Shown: positions 1 through 9,256, numbered from the stretch's first letter. The stretch: 64,000 nucleotides of DNA from Candidatus Methylomirabilis sp. (GCA_020722725.1 DYKG01000002.1:92851-156850), one strand, 5' to 3'. Program-made: numbers and translations. The notes: generated by a model from the letters alone, not told the origin.

Positions 1-1341
1 CTTGAAAGTTCCTGGATGGTTATTGCCTTTTTTCTACCTGCGCTATTAGCTTTTGCGACCGCAATGAAGGCCAATCCCGTGGCATATTTCATTTACCCTT
101 TTTACATTGGTTTTTTCCTTCTGCTGCCGAATATTTGCGGCGGTTTTTTCGCCCTGATGCTGGGAAGTTTCTTTCCAATTCGTCAAATGCGCAAGGTATT
201 CCAGTTTCTTTCGATAATAGTTCTTACGGGAATGATATTCTTTCTTAGATCACTTGAAGCAGAGAAACTGCTGAATCCCAGTTATTTCAAAGACGTTTCC
301 CATTACATTCTCAGCCTGCAGATTCCCCTTCTTGAATATTCTCCCTCGTCCTGGCTTCACAAGGCCACCATGACCCTTTTTCGCAACGAACTTTCAACCT
401 CTTTCACACAAATTCTTCCGATGATTCTTCTGATTGCCGGAGGACTTTTCGTTTTGAATCTTTTTTCTGTTAAGTTTTACCGTGAGAGTTGGCAGAAATC
501 AATGGAGGCAGTAGAAAATCAGGTTCTCGGTCTTGAATGGATTAGGAAAGCCCTGATTTTTCCCCTTCGATTTTTTGATAAAACATTCAGAGTTATCGCC
601 ACAAAAGAAATTACAACTTTTCTTCGCGACCCGGCAATTTTTTCGCAGATTTTCATGATGGGGGCCATTGTTTTCGTCTACGGCTACAATTTATCTATTT
701 TGCCGCTAAAGGATATTCCGACCCTTTATAGTGGTGAAATTAACGACTCACTGGTCTTCCTCAATGGGCCTTTTATCGGATTTATTCTTGCTTCAATCGG
801 CATGCGTTTTGTTTATCCATCCATAAGCATGGAAGGGCGAGCTTTCTGGGCAGTAAAATCTTCCCCGGTAAGACCAGAAAGAATCCTCTTAATTAAGTTT
901 CTCATCTATGTTATCCCGATGTTTTTGCTCGGAATAACCCTTTGCGCAGTAACTAATTTGATTTTTCGAGTTTCCTCGCCCGTACTTTTCTGGATGAGTT
1001 TTATCAATGTCGGCTTGATTTCCATGGTGGTAACCGCCCTTGCAATAGGGGTCGGCACGGTTTATGCCGATTTCGATGCGGATTCACCACTCAAGATCGC
1101 TGGCTCATATGGTGGTTTCATTTACATGATTTCAAGCGGTCTTTTTATAATTAATCTTCTATCTCTCGAAGCCTACCCGATGTACCGCTTTTTCTTCCAG
1201 CGTTTTGTGCCGGTCAGCAGGTTTTCAGCCTACTATCTGACAATTGTCTGTGTGGTTCTTCTTTTTTTCTGCTCAGCCGCATGGGTTTACATTCCCTTCA
1301 GAAAGGGGCTTGAAGTTATAGATAACTATGAACCAGAATAA
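1..1341 (+). CDS. ABC-2-type exporter permease, 5' end outside window
   Basis: This is an integral membrane protein that probably forms the channel of an ABC exporter. The frame is open to base 1 (it reads LESSW before the first ATG at base 16), so the true N-terminus lies upstream. Roughly eight to ten hydrophobic segments are visible, split by a soluble loop around residues 150-200. The last codons overlap the ATPase gene at 1328 by 14 bases, which fixes it as the partner subunit. The substrate cannot be read from the sequence. It resembles the large putative ABC exporter permeases rather than short ABC-2 subunits. Identification rests on hydrophobicity and linkage. Confidence 0.75.
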   Translation, partial: LESSWMVIAFFLPALLAFATAMKANPVAYFIYPFYIGFFLLLPNICGGFFALMLGSFFPIRQMRKVFQFLSIIVLTGMIFFLRSLEAEKLLNPSYFKDVSHYILSLQIPLLEYSPSSWLHKATMTLFRNELSTSFTQILPMILLIAGGLFVLNLFSVKFYRESWQKSMEAVENQVLGLEWIRKALIFPLRFFDKTFRVIATKEITTFLRDPAIFSQIFMMGAIVFVYGYNLSILPLKDIPTLYSGEINDSLVFLNGPFIGFILASIGMRFVYPSISMEGRAFWAVKSSPVRPERILLIKFLIYVIPMFLLGITLCAVTNLIFRVSSPVLFWMSFINVGLISMVVTALAIGVGTVYADFDADSPLKIAGSYGGFIYMISSGLFIINLLSLEAYPMYRFFFQRFVPVSRFSAYYLTIVCVVLLFFCSAAWVYIPFRKGLEVIDNYEPE

Positions 1342-2113
1342 TCCAATCATTGAATTTTCTCAGATAAAAAAACACTATGGCGAATTTGCTGCAGTGAAAG
1401 GTATCGATCTCACAATAAATTCCGGGGAACTTTTCGGTTTTCTTGGTCCAAACGGTGCAGGGAAAACCACAATGATAAGAATTCTCACCGGAATTATAAA
1501 ACCGACTTCAGGTAAAGTACTAATCGGCGGTTACGACCTTTTTGTCGAACCTGAAAGAGCAAAAGCCCAGATCGGATTTGTGCCCGATCGCCCTTACCTG
1601 TATGAGAAACTCACTCCAATTGAGTATTTCGATTTTATGGGCGGTTTGTATAATGTTAACAAAGATCAGGTTATTTCCAAAGGCGAAGAAATGCTCAAGC
1701 TTTTCAGCCTATGGGATCGAAGAAATGAACTGATCGAAAGCTTTTCGCATGGCATGAAACAAAAAGTGGCAATGAGTGCGGCGATTCTTCACGATCCCAA
1801 CATTTTTGTCCTGGACGAACCAACGGTCGGTCTTGATCCGCGCAGCGTTAAGCTGGCAAAAGATTTTTTTAAGTCTTTGATTAAAAAAGGCAAAACCGTT
1901 TTTCTTACAACCCACACACTTTCGGTTGCCCAGGATCTCTGTGACCGCATTGCTATCATCAGAAACGGTGAAATAGCCGCCCTTGGAACCATGGCTGAAT
2001 TACAAAAAAGAGCCAGTCTTCCAGGTAACGATCTTGAAACTGTATTTTTGAAAATAACCGAAGAAGAACAGGAAACATTCAGTCATAAACCAGATGAACC
2101 AGTCAAAAAATGA
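1328..2113 (+). CDS. ABC transporter ATP-binding protein
   Basis: This cytoplasmic ATPase would power the preceding permease. It has a Walker A motif GPNGAGKT at residues 40-47, a signature FSHGMKQK near 139-146, a Walker B ending VLDEP near 160-164, and a switch histidine in LTTHT near 193-197. The position normally held by the Q-loop glutamine reads VPDRPYLYEKLT, a form often seen in ABC-2 exporter ATPases. Its length of 261 aa is normal. It overlaps the permease upstream by 14 bases and the EamA gene downstream by 20 bases, so all three are probably co-translated. Confidence 0.93.
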   Translation: MNQNNPIIEFSQIKKHYGEFAAVKGIDLTINSGELFGFLGPNGAGKTTMIRILTGIIKPTSGKVLIGGYDLFVEPERAKAQIGFVPDRPYLYEKLTPIEYFDFMGGLYNVNKDQVISKGEEMLKLFSLWDRRNELIESFSHGMKQKVAMSAAILHDPNIFVLDEPTVGLDPRSVKLAKDFFKSLIKKGKTVFLTTHTLSVAQDLCDRIAIIRNGEIAALGTMAELQKRASLPGNDLETVFLKITEEEQETFSHKPDEPVKK

Positions 2114-3008
2114 TGAGCATTCCATCAGACCCTCGACCGTATTTATCGTTTTGTTATCGATAAATCTCTGCTGGGGTGCTTCTTATGCTGCTACCAAATA
2201 TGCCCTAGAGGTTTTTCCGCCAACCACTTTGGCATTTATCCGATTTGTAATCGGTGGATTTTTTCTGACCCTCATTCCCGCAGGATCTCACCCTAATCTA
2301 ACCAGAAAAGACTGGAAAGACCTTTTTCTAATTGGAGCTTTCGGGGTAGCCATTGCGTATTCTCTGCTTAACCTTGGGCTACAAATGACCACATCAACCA
2401 GAACTGCTATTGCAGCGGCATTAGAACCTATCTTCACCATAGTTTTGGCTGCAATATTTTTAAAAGAAAGTTTAAAATTTCGCACCTTTATGGCCATGGC
2501 AGTTTCCATTTCCGGGGCGCTTTTATTGATGCTTGGCGACAAGTCTCCCCAACAGCTTTTCACTGAAATTTCTTCGGGAGGTGAATTCATGGGAGACCTG
2601 ATTGTTATTGTTTCGATCCTGCTTGCAGCTCTTTACTCTATTCTGATGAAACCTGTGGCGACTAGAATTGGGGCTCTTCGAGCAACTTCAATCAGTTTTT
2701 TTATTGGGTCAATTCTGCTTCTTCCCGTAGTTTATCTTGAGATGTCTCAGTTATGGCCGGTAAATTTTTCTAATCGCGCTCTTGCAGCGGTAATTTTTCT
2801 TGGGCTAATCTGCAATGCATTTGCTTTTGGGGTCTGGAACCGGATTCTGAAACACACAGATGCAGGTACGATGGCGGTTACACTAAATGCCCAGCCACTG
2901 GGCGGGGTAGCAATCGGCTGGATCTGGTTGAATGAAGTATTGACGGTCAATGATCTGATCGGAGCCTTTCTTATTCTTGCAGGAATCTGGACTTTACCGA
3001 GAGAGTGA
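2094..3008 (+). CDS. EamA/DMT-superfamily transporter
   Basis: This is a 304-residue inner-membrane protein with about ten predicted transmembrane helices and two EamA-type halves. The first half has NLCWGASYAATKYAL and the second ends near LNEVLTVNDLIGAFLILAGI, a typical last EamA helix. The family exports or imports metabolites such as amino acids or purines; the substrate here is unknown. The start overlaps the ATPase gene by 20 bases, and the sigma factor gene begins 13 bases after the stop, suggesting one transcript. Confidence 0.9.
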   Translation: MNQSKNDEHSIRPSTVFIVLLSINLCWGASYAATKYALEVFPPTTLAFIRFVIGGFFLTLIPAGSHPNLTRKDWKDLFLIGAFGVAIAYSLLNLGLQMTTSTRTAIAAALEPIFTIVLAAIFLKESLKFRTFMAMAVSISGALLLMLGDKSPQQLFTEISSGGEFMGDLIVIVSILLAALYSILMKPVATRIGALRATSISFFIGSILLLPVVYLEMSQLWPVNFSNRALAAVIFLGLICNAFAFGVWNRILKHTDAGTMAVTLNAQPLGGVAIGWIWLNEVLTVNDLIGAFLILAGIWTLPRE

Positions 3009-3021
3009 ATGATTAAAATAA

Positions 3022-4518
3022 ATGTATTGTTTTGAAGCTCAAAAATGCCAGAAATTTGACTGCCCGGTACAGCGGCTGCAGATCAAAAGATGCTGGGAAT
3101 ATCTAAAAAAGCTTCATAACAAAGAAGTAACAGAAAACGAGTGTCCCTACGCCCCTTGTGAACGCTGTAATTACAGACTGGGCTGGGAAATTGGTCTGAT
3201 AGGCGAAAGCCTTTTCCCCGATCTTCCCGATCCTACTCCAGAAAGCCTGATTCCTTCACCAGAGGAAGAGGAAGCAATTGCTGTTTTAGAAACCAAAAAG
3301 AGTTCTCATCAGGTCGAGATTTTGGATGAAAAAGATTCTTCTGGCAACACTTCTGAATCCGAATTAAATAATTATCCAGAAAAACCAGATGATTCAATCA
3401 GTCCTGAAGAACTGTTAGCAGAACAGCCGGAAATTGAAAAAGAAAAAATTGGGCAGCCTGGGATGCGATTTTGTCATGAAATAGTAGAGTGCCCCAACCT
3501 CAATTGCGTTGTTCGTCGAAGACAGATAGTCGAATGCTTCAAATTTTTTTCACGCCGCACTCCAGAAGAAAAAGAAGAACTCACCTGCACAAAAAGAAAG
3601 TGTGCTGATTGTTTTTACAAAAAGGGCTGGGATATGGGAATGCTGAGTGAAAAGATGTTTGCTGACATTATTGAAGCACGAAAACTCAAGACAGCCCGCG
3701 CTGATCGAATCAAGAAAAATACTCTGGTAGATATTTATCTTGCCGAACTTTCAAAAAAGCCTCTTTCGCGCGAAGAAGAAATTGCTCTGGCCAAAAAGAT
3801 AGTCGGTGACCGCGAGGCCTCAGAGCTTTTTCTAATGGCAAATTTGAAACTGGTTACCCGAATTGCCGGGCAATTTTCCAACCGTGGCCTAGGACTGATG
3901 GACTTGATACAGGAAGGGAACATTGGTCTGATCAAAGCAATTTCAAAATTTGACTTTACTCTTGGCTACAGATTTTCAACCTACGCCGCTTACTGGATAC
4001 GCTATTATATGCAAAAAGCCGTTGCCAATCAGGGAAGCAGCATCAGGATTCCTTACCATCTTTTGACCGTAGCCCACAAAATACGCCGGAAAATCCAGGA
4101 ATACGAATACGCCAATTACTGTGCACCATCGTTGTCAGAGTTGGCAAAACTGGTCGGACTCGAAGAAGAAAAAATTCTCAGTGTTATAAAAATAACCCAG
4201 GCTCCAATTTCTATTCACGCAAAAGTTGGCGACGATGATGAAGACACGATGGAATATTTTCTTTCAGACCGCAAAGCCCTTACCCCAGAAGAAACTGCGA
4301 TAGAACGGCTGAAGAATGAGGCGATAAACAAAGCTATTGAAGATTTGCCTGAACGTTTGAAATATTTAATCAAACATTTTTATGGATTCAGTGAAGATGA
4401 ATTGAATCTTGCCGAAATTGGCCGACGTCTTAATATCTCAAGAGAAAGGGCCCGGCAACTTTTACACCAGGCACTGCAGATTCTTCAGGAAAACGAGTTT
4501 ATTAAAAACCTCGAATAA
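3022..4518 (+). CDS. Sigma-70 family factor with two N-terminal seven-cysteine modules
   Basis: Residues about 233-490 form a primary-type sigma core. Region 1.2 is around NTLVDIYLAEL, region 2 around 270-345 (LMDLIQEGNIGLIKA, then FSTYAAYWIRYYMQKA), region 3 around 346-415, and region 4 at the end with LNLAEIGRRLNISRERARQL. In place of region 1.1 there are two copies of a Cys-rich module. Copy 1 has Cys 3, 9, 14, 24, 41, 46, 49; copy 2 has Cys 151, 157, 162, 172, 189, 194, 197. The spacing is identical (x5, x4, x9, x16, x4, x2). An acidic linker at about 70-145 separates them. Metal or Fe-S binding and redox control are inferences. It could be the housekeeping factor or an RpoD-like alternative. 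No strong ribosome binding site is visible. Confidence 0.9.
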   Translation: MYCFEAQKCQKFDCPVQRLQIKRCWEYLKKLHNKEVTENECPYAPCERCNYRLGWEIGLIGESLFPDLPDPTPESLIPSPEEEEAIAVLETKKSSHQVEILDEKDSSGNTSESELNNYPEKPDDSISPEELLAEQPEIEKEKIGQPGMRFCHEIVECPNLNCVVRRRQIVECFKFFSRRTPEEKEELTCTKRKCADCFYKKGWDMGMLSEKMFADIIEARKLKTARADRIKKNTLVDIYLAELSKKPLSREEEIALAKKIVGDREASELFLMANLKLVTRIAGQFSNRGLGLMDLIQEGNIGLIKAISKFDFTLGYRFSTYAAYWIRYYMQKAVANQGSSIRIPYHLLTVAHKIRRKIQEYEYANYCAPSLSELAKLVGLEEEKILSVIKITQAPISIHAKVGDDDEDTMEYFLSDRKALTPEETAIERLKNEAINKAIEDLPERLKYLIKHFYGFSEDELNLAEIGRRLNISRERARQLLHQALQILQENEFIKNLE

Positions 4519-4520
4519 TT

Positions 4521-5028
4521 TTACTTTAATCGGAAACGCGCAAGTAAATCACGCAAAGCCCTTGCCTGATAAGCCAGTTCCTGAGCAGCAGATGCAGTTT
4601 CTTCTGCGCTTGCAGTATTGTTCTGATTAACCGCATCGATCTGCTTCAAACCGGAATTAACCTGTGCAATACCATCTGCCTGATCAGAAGAATTTCGGGC
4701 CACTTCCTTAATCAGAATCACTACCCGGTCAATACCGTCGATGACTTTTCTCAATGCCTGATCGGTATCATGAACGATGCGCATACCATCGTCAACGGTT
4801 GATTTTGATTCTTCGATGAGATTGGAGAGAAGTCTGCCGGGCATTTCTTACAAGCTCAGTCAGGCTTTTAATCACTTTCTGGGCAACCGGAGCAATCTGG
4901 TCATTTTCAGACCACTTGAAAACTTCAACTGCAAGATTGCCATCGGCAATCTGTTCAAGTGTGTTAATGAAGCCATTCATGCTGTCAATGAAAAGATTCA
5001 AATTGGCAGACATCAATATGAGTAACAT
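4521..5028 (-). pseudogene. Decayed methyl-accepting chemotaxis protein
   Basis: Two overlapping frames together look like the ends of one chemoreceptor. Bases 5028-4792 encode a HAMP-like segment (FINTLEQIADGNLAVEVFKW, then LTELVRNARQ). Bases 4844-4521 in another frame encode the C-terminal helix of a signalling domain (SNLIEESKSTVDDGMRI, then NTASAEETASAAQEL). The frames meet near 4830-4850 with a frameshift. The periplasmic sensor, the first methylation helix and the conserved hairpin tip that binds CheA/CheW are all absent. This is best read as a deletion plus frameshift remnant. It lies tail to tail with the sigma factor gene, whose stop is 2 bases away. Confidence 0.8.
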
Positions 5029-5094
5029 TCAGCAGGAGTGAATTTTACAACAGGGATTTCGACTTTAGTCACGCAAAAAAAGTTAAAAGTCACC

Positions 5095-5123
5095 TTGTGT
5101 ACCCCGATTAAAGAATGTATAAT
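5095..5123 (+). promoter_or_regulatory. Sigma-70-type promoter for the deiminase gene
   Basis: TTGTGT at 5095-5100 and a perfect TATAAT at 5118-5123 are separated by 17 bases. They lie 40 bases upstream of the ATG at 5163, which is preceded by GGAGG at 5154-5158. Confidence 0.7.
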
Positions 5124-5162
5124 TTTCTTATCTTAATTGTTTGTATTTAGAATGGAGGAAAG

Positions 5163-6503
5163 ATGATTAAAGATTACCGCCGATATTTATCAGGATTACT
5201 GATCGCCGGCCTGGCTTCAGCTTCCGCACTTGTAGCAGCCCCAGCCGCCTCTGAAATTAGTCGAATCAAACTGGTTAACAATAACCACGTTCCACAGAAA
5301 ATTCTTGTATGTTCAGCATACAACACCCAAAGATTCGTCAAAGACCTTTTCAATGTCATCAAGCACATTAACGAATCAGAAAATCTCAGCGGCAATGATT
5401 TAATTAAACTCCACATTATTTCTGGCAGCGGTGATCCACTGAGTAATCTCGGGGTTCCCCTGGATGTAGCTAAGAAATACGCTGAAGTTAACCCCAATTT
5501 TTCATCTAGTGACATCTGGCTGCAGGATTGCATGGAAATCTGTTCTGTAGTGCTAAAAGATGGCAGTAAAGCTCCGGCAGTTTTCGACTCAAACAGAGGC
5601 AGAGGTCTGGCAAGACTTCCAAGAATTCTTGCTGATTTGTGGAACATTGCTTATTTCAAGAATCCTTCAAATTACCAGGAGCACGGCGACTACGGCGGAA
5701 ACCTTGAAGTGACACCGTTTGACGACATTATGGTTGCCGGCACCACAATTACTGGTCCGTGCAAGAAGTTTTTCGAAGATAACGGTTACAAAAACCGAAT
5801 GTTTCTGTGCGATACCGATTGGCTACAGGTCGGACATATCGATGAGTATTTAAGTTTCATTCCGACTCCATTTGCTCCCGGTGGCTACACCATCGTCAGA
5901 GCCGACACCGGCCTTGCTCTTGACCTTATCAAAAATGCCCCCGATTCTGAATTCGATAAAATCAGCAGCTATGACAAAAGTTTCCTGCTGAAGGTAAAAC
6001 GTCTGCTCAATGAACAGATGAAAGACCCCGCTGCCGGCAAAGGCACCGAAGAAGGTAATTTCATTGAATTGAACCAGAATATCAATGAAATTATCGAAGA
6101 AAATGTTGGCAAACTGAAAGAATATATCAAAAACACCACCAAAGACTACAACCGCGACATCGAAGAAGTATTCTGGCCTTCACTTTATGAAGGAAGAGGC
6201 ACAAACCCTGGCGGATGTCACGCTTATCTGCCTGGCGTGGTAAATCTGTTGGTGATAAGAGATCACCTTATCGTACCCGCAACTCATATCCCTGCATTTG
6301 ACGTTGCAATCGAAGCAAGACTCAAGGCCCAGGGGAACAATGTTCACTTCATCGATGACTCACCATATCATAGCTCGATGGGTGAAATTCATTGTGGCAC
6401 CAATGCTCTTAGAGACCCTGAAAGATCTATTATATCTGCCAGGCAGGTCAAGGCTGTCCAGGAAGTAAGAAATCGCTTCCAGCAGATTCATCTTGACAAA
6501 TAA
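5163..6503 (+). CDS. Secreted protein-arginine deiminase (PAD) homologue
   Basis: PAD enzymes convert peptidyl-arginine to citrulline. The 446-residue protein starts with a signal peptide (hydrophobic stretch 9-28, AAPAAS cleavage region), so it should be exported. The catalytic motifs of the animal PAD C-terminal domain are present in order: LQDCMEI (Asp122), GGNLEVTP (about 178-185), VGHIDEYLSF (His225 and Asp227) and GEIHCGTN (Cys411). These match the known Asp, His, Asp, Cys tetrad of human PAD4. The N-terminal PAD domains are absent. It is monocistronic, with its own promoter and terminator. Assignment to free-agmatine deiminases is less likely because the motifs match PAD closely. The substrate is unknown. 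Confidence 0.88.
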   Translation: MIKDYRRYLSGLLIAGLASASALVAAPAASEISRIKLVNNNHVPQKILVCSAYNTQRFVKDLFNVIKHINESENLSGNDLIKLHIISGSGDPLSNLGVPLDVAKKYAEVNPNFSSSDIWLQDCMEICSVVLKDGSKAPAVFDSNRGRGLARLPRILADLWNIAYFKNPSNYQEHGDYGGNLEVTPFDDIMVAGTTITGPCKKFFEDNGYKNRMFLCDTDWLQVGHIDEYLSFIPTPFAPGGYTIVRADTGLALDLIKNAPDSEFDKISSYDKSFLLKVKRLLNEQMKDPAAGKGTEEGNFIELNQNINEIIEENVGKLKEYIKNTTKDYNRDIEEVFWPSLYEGRGTNPGGCHAYLPGVVNLLVIRDHLIVPATHIPAFDVAIEARLKAQGNNVHFIDDSPYHSSMGEIHCGTNALRDPERSIISARQVKAVQEVRNRFQQIHLDK

Positions 6504-6534
6504 TCCAGACTGCTGATTTATTTAAAAATTGCAG

Positions 6535-6568
6535 GGGCTGTTTCGAGTAAATCGAAGCGGCCCTTTTT
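6535..6568 (+). terminator. Intrinsic terminator after the deiminase gene
   Basis: A 12-base stem GGGCTGTTTCGA / TCGAAGCGGCCC, with two G-U pairs and a 5-base loop, is followed by TTTTT. It sits 31 bases after the stop at 6503. Confidence 0.85.
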
Positions 6569-6612
6569 CATTTACCATTTTCACAAGCAGAATAAAAGAA
6601 CAAGAGTATTTC

Positions 6613-6641
6613 TTGACAGCATTAACGGGTCTTGCTAATCT
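6613..6641 (+). promoter_or_regulatory. Sigma-70 promoter for ackA
   Basis: A perfect TTGACA at 6613-6618 and TAATCT at 6636-6641 are separated by 17 bases. This is about 90 bases upstream of the ackA ATG. Confidence 0.75.
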
Positions 6642-6730
6642 AGCTTGATTTGAAAAGATTATTCCAGGGAAAGCAACTGATGCTAAACTTCGGAAAGGTC
6701 AATGCATAAACCATCATCAGGAGTAAGACA

Positions 6731-7936
6731 ATGAAAATTCTGGTTCTTAACTGTGGCTCATCTTCAATCAAGTATCAGCTCTTTGATATGCAGAGCAATT
6801 CAGTATTAGCAAAGGGCCTGGCGCAAAGAGTCGGGCAGACTGGCTCCACCATTGATTTTAGAAAAGGGAATGACGGCAAAAAAGACGTTTACACTATGGA
6901 TATTCCTGATCACAAGGTGGGAATTCAGAAAATATTTGACCTTCTGACCGACAAACAGACCGGAGTTGTAAAATCCCTCTCAGAATTAGATGCAGTTGGA
7001 CACCGCATTGTACACGGCGGCGACAAATTCGCTCACAGCGTGTTGATTACCGAAGAAGTAAAAAATGCGATCAAAGATTGTATTCATTTTGCCCCTCTTC
7101 ATAATCCACCCAACCTCAAGGGCGTCGAAGCAATCGAAGCCATCATGCCCGATATACGGCAGGTAGCTGTTTTCGACACATCATTTCACCAGACAATGGC
7201 TCCTGAAGCATATATATATGGCATTCCCTACAGATTTTATCGCGATAAAAAGATACGCCGCTACGGTTTTCATGGCACCAGCCATCGCTACGTTGCCAGA
7301 AGAGCAGCAGAATTGCTGGGAAAAGCCCTTGAAGAATGCAAACTGATTACCGTTCATCTCGGCAATGGTTGTTCAGTATGCGCGGTTGACAAAGGCAAAT
7401 CAGTCGATACTTCGATGGGGCACACCCCACTTGAAGGTCTGGTAATGGGCACTCGCTGTGGCGACATGGATCCGGCGCTTATTCTTCATCTCATGAAAGA
7501 TGAGAATCTCTCAGTGGCAGAAATGGACAATCTGCTGAATAAATCCTCAGGCGTACTTGGAATAAGTGAGATTTCCAGCGATCTGCGCGATCTTGAAGAA
7601 GGCTGGCCAAACAAAAGTGAGAAAGCCAATCTGGCTCTCGATGTTTATTCTCATCGTATAAAAAAGTACATTGGTGCCTACATGGCGGTTTTGAATGGCT
7701 GTGATGCCATAATCTGGACAGCCGGTGTCGGGGAAAACAGTCCAATCGTCAGAAGTATCGTTCACAAAAATATGGACTGGTTTGGAATCAAACTGGATCT
7801 TGATAAAAACGAAGTGACCTGGCGTGGTGCAGAAGGCGATATTACTACCCCGGACTCGAAGGTAAAAGTTCTGGTTATTCCCACAAACGAAGAACTTATC
7901 ATTGCCCAGGACACCATGGAAATAATTTCAAATTAA
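6731..7936 (+). CDS. ackA: Acetate kinase
   Basis: Acetate kinase interconverts acetyl phosphate plus ADP and acetate plus ATP in the cytoplasm, giving substrate-level ATP in fermentation. The 401-residue protein has the family start MKILVLNCGSSSIKYQL, the phosphate-binding HLGNGCSV segment, the GTRCGDMDPAL loop and the late GVGENS motif. Length is typical. The ATG follows CAGGAGTAAGACA, which holds a good Shine-Dalgarno sequence. No phosphotransacetylase (pta) is adjacent. The gene has its own promoter and a strong terminator, so it is probably monocistronic. Identification is firm. Confidence 0.97.
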   Translation: MKILVLNCGSSSIKYQLFDMQSNSVLAKGLAQRVGQTGSTIDFRKGNDGKKDVYTMDIPDHKVGIQKIFDLLTDKQTGVVKSLSELDAVGHRIVHGGDKFAHSVLITEEVKNAIKDCIHFAPLHNPPNLKGVEAIEAIMPDIRQVAVFDTSFHQTMAPEAYIYGIPYRFYRDKKIRRYGFHGTSHRYVARRAAELLGKALEECKLITVHLGNGCSVCAVDKGKSVDTSMGHTPLEGLVMGTRCGDMDPALILHLMKDENLSVAEMDNLLNKSSGVLGISEISSDLRDLEEGWPNKSEKANLALDVYSHRIKKYIGAYMAVLNGCDAIIWTAGVGENSPIVRSIVHKNMDWFGIKLDLDKNEVTWRGAEGDITTPDSKVKVLVIPTNEELIIAQDTMEIISN

Positions 7937-7941
7937 TATTT

Positions 7942-7979
7942 AAAAAAAGCCCGAACCTTCAGGGTTCGGGCTTTTTTTT
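7942..7979. terminator. Bidirectional intrinsic terminator between ackA and the SUMF1 gene
   Basis: A perfect 9-bp stem GCCCGAACC / GGTTCGGGC (7949-7957 and 7963-7971) has an A-tract on the left and eight Ts on the right. It can therefore end both the plus-strand ackA and the convergent minus-strand gene. Confidence 0.92.
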
Positions 7980-7984
7980 CTAAA

Positions 7985-9163
7985 TCATTGCTGGCCGGGC
8001 TGCAACATTGCCGGGGGGTGGTCAGAAACACATCTAAAACCGACGGTAGTACTGCGATAAACAGGAGAGCGTCTGACGTCCCTTGCCGAAGAACGACAGG
8101 CTTTTGAAGTGTCGTCCCATGATCCTCCGCGAATGATTGGCTGGCCGAATTTTCCTTCGAAAATCACGCTTTCGCGCGGATTTGGGTCATAGGTAGTCAT
8201 TGTCCATTCGGAAACGTTTCCAGCCATATCGTAAGCGCCCCATGGAGAGGCACCTTCAGGATAAAGGCCAACGGTTATAGGCTGATCGCCGACATTACAG
8301 CGGTCTGCAGAAAAAGTATTGCCCCATGGATAATCTCTGCCATCGCCGCCTTTTGCTGCGATTTCCCATTCATCTTCAGTTGGCAGTCGTTTTCCGGCCC
8401 ACTTCGCATAGGCATAAGCATCATACCAGTCAACTAGAACCACCGGGGCATTTAGCATACCACGCGGTGGTTGCCCACCAACCCAACTGAAGCGCAATGC
8501 CCAGGCATAGGTATGATAGGGCGTATGATCCTTATGTTTCGGTTCAGTCGAATGGCACCATTTATGCCCATTTTTGCGAACATCTTCGAGAAATCGCTGA
8601 TATTGAGCGCAGGTAACTTCGTATTTATCGATCCAGAATCCTTTGGTTTCTATTTTTCTTATCGGTCTTTCATCATGGTTACCTCTCTCGCTTCCGAGGA
8701 GATAGGTTCCCGCCTTGATTTCTACCATTTGCCGATCACGCTCATCCGCCTTGTTAGAATTAACATTGCTGGTCTGAGACTCTGAAACAATCTTATCCAG
8801 GCTGACAGCAACCTTAAGACTGCCACAACTTTCAGGGCTGACAGTTAAACTCTCGCTTTTGTAGCCTTCAGCAGAAATCTCAATCTGCCTGGAACGGCCA
8901 ATTTGAATTTCAATATCTTTCGAATTATGGAGTTTGCCATCAATGTTGATCACTGCATCAGGGGGATTCACATTCAACTTGAGAGTTACGATTTCCCCAG
9001 CGGGCACAGCATCAAGCTTCTTGCCATCGAAAGGACAGAAATTAACCTCATCGTTGAAGGTTCTCTGGCATTCAGGGCATATTCGTAAAGCGAATGCCCC
9101 GCTGAGCACAGAAAGAAACAACACCAGAAAAAATGCCACCAGTTTTTTGCCAGTGTAACGCAA
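7985..9163 (-). CDS. Exported zinc-ribbon / PEGA / SUMF1-domain protein
   Basis: A signal peptide or anchor (about residues 8-26) is followed by a Cys4 ribbon (CPECQRTF then CPFDGKKL). Next is a PEGA-like beta domain (about 55-125, LNVNPPDAVINIDGK) and a C-terminal formylglycine-generating-enzyme (SUMF1) fold from about residue 147. Family hallmarks are GTYLLGSE, KYEVTCAQY, WYDAYAYAKWAGKRLPTEDEWE, YDMAGNVSEW, IRGGSW and GFRCV. Most bacterial SUMF1 proteins are not proven sulfatase activators, so the activity is unknown. It is likely at the cell surface or periplasm. The gene is convergent with ackA and divergent from the radical SAM gene. Confidence 0.88.
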   Translation of the reverse strand: MRYTGKKLVAFFLVLFLSVLSGAFALRICPECQRTFNDEVNFCPFDGKKLDAVPAGEIVTLKLNVNPPDAVINIDGKLHNSKDIEIQIGRSRQIEISAEGYKSESLTVSPESCGSLKVAVSLDKIVSESQTSNVNSNKADERDRQMVEIKAGTYLLGSERGNHDERPIRKIETKGFWIDKYEVTCAQYQRFLEDVRKNGHKWCHSTEPKHKDHTPYHTYAWALRFSWVGGQPPRGMLNAPVVLVDWYDAYAYAKWAGKRLPTEDEWEIAAKGGDGRDYPWGNTFSADRCNVGDQPITVGLYPEGASPWGAYDMAGNVSEWTMTTYDPNPRESVIFEGKFGQPIIRGGSWDDTSKACRSSARDVRRSPVYRSTTVGFRCVSDHPPAMLQPGQQ

Positions 9164-9256
9164 TCACTTTCCCTCCACTCTGAATTTTGTATTATACTTA
9201 TCATGTAAATTTGTTTCTGGCAAAAGAAATGTTAATTTGTTCCGGTGAAAAATCAG

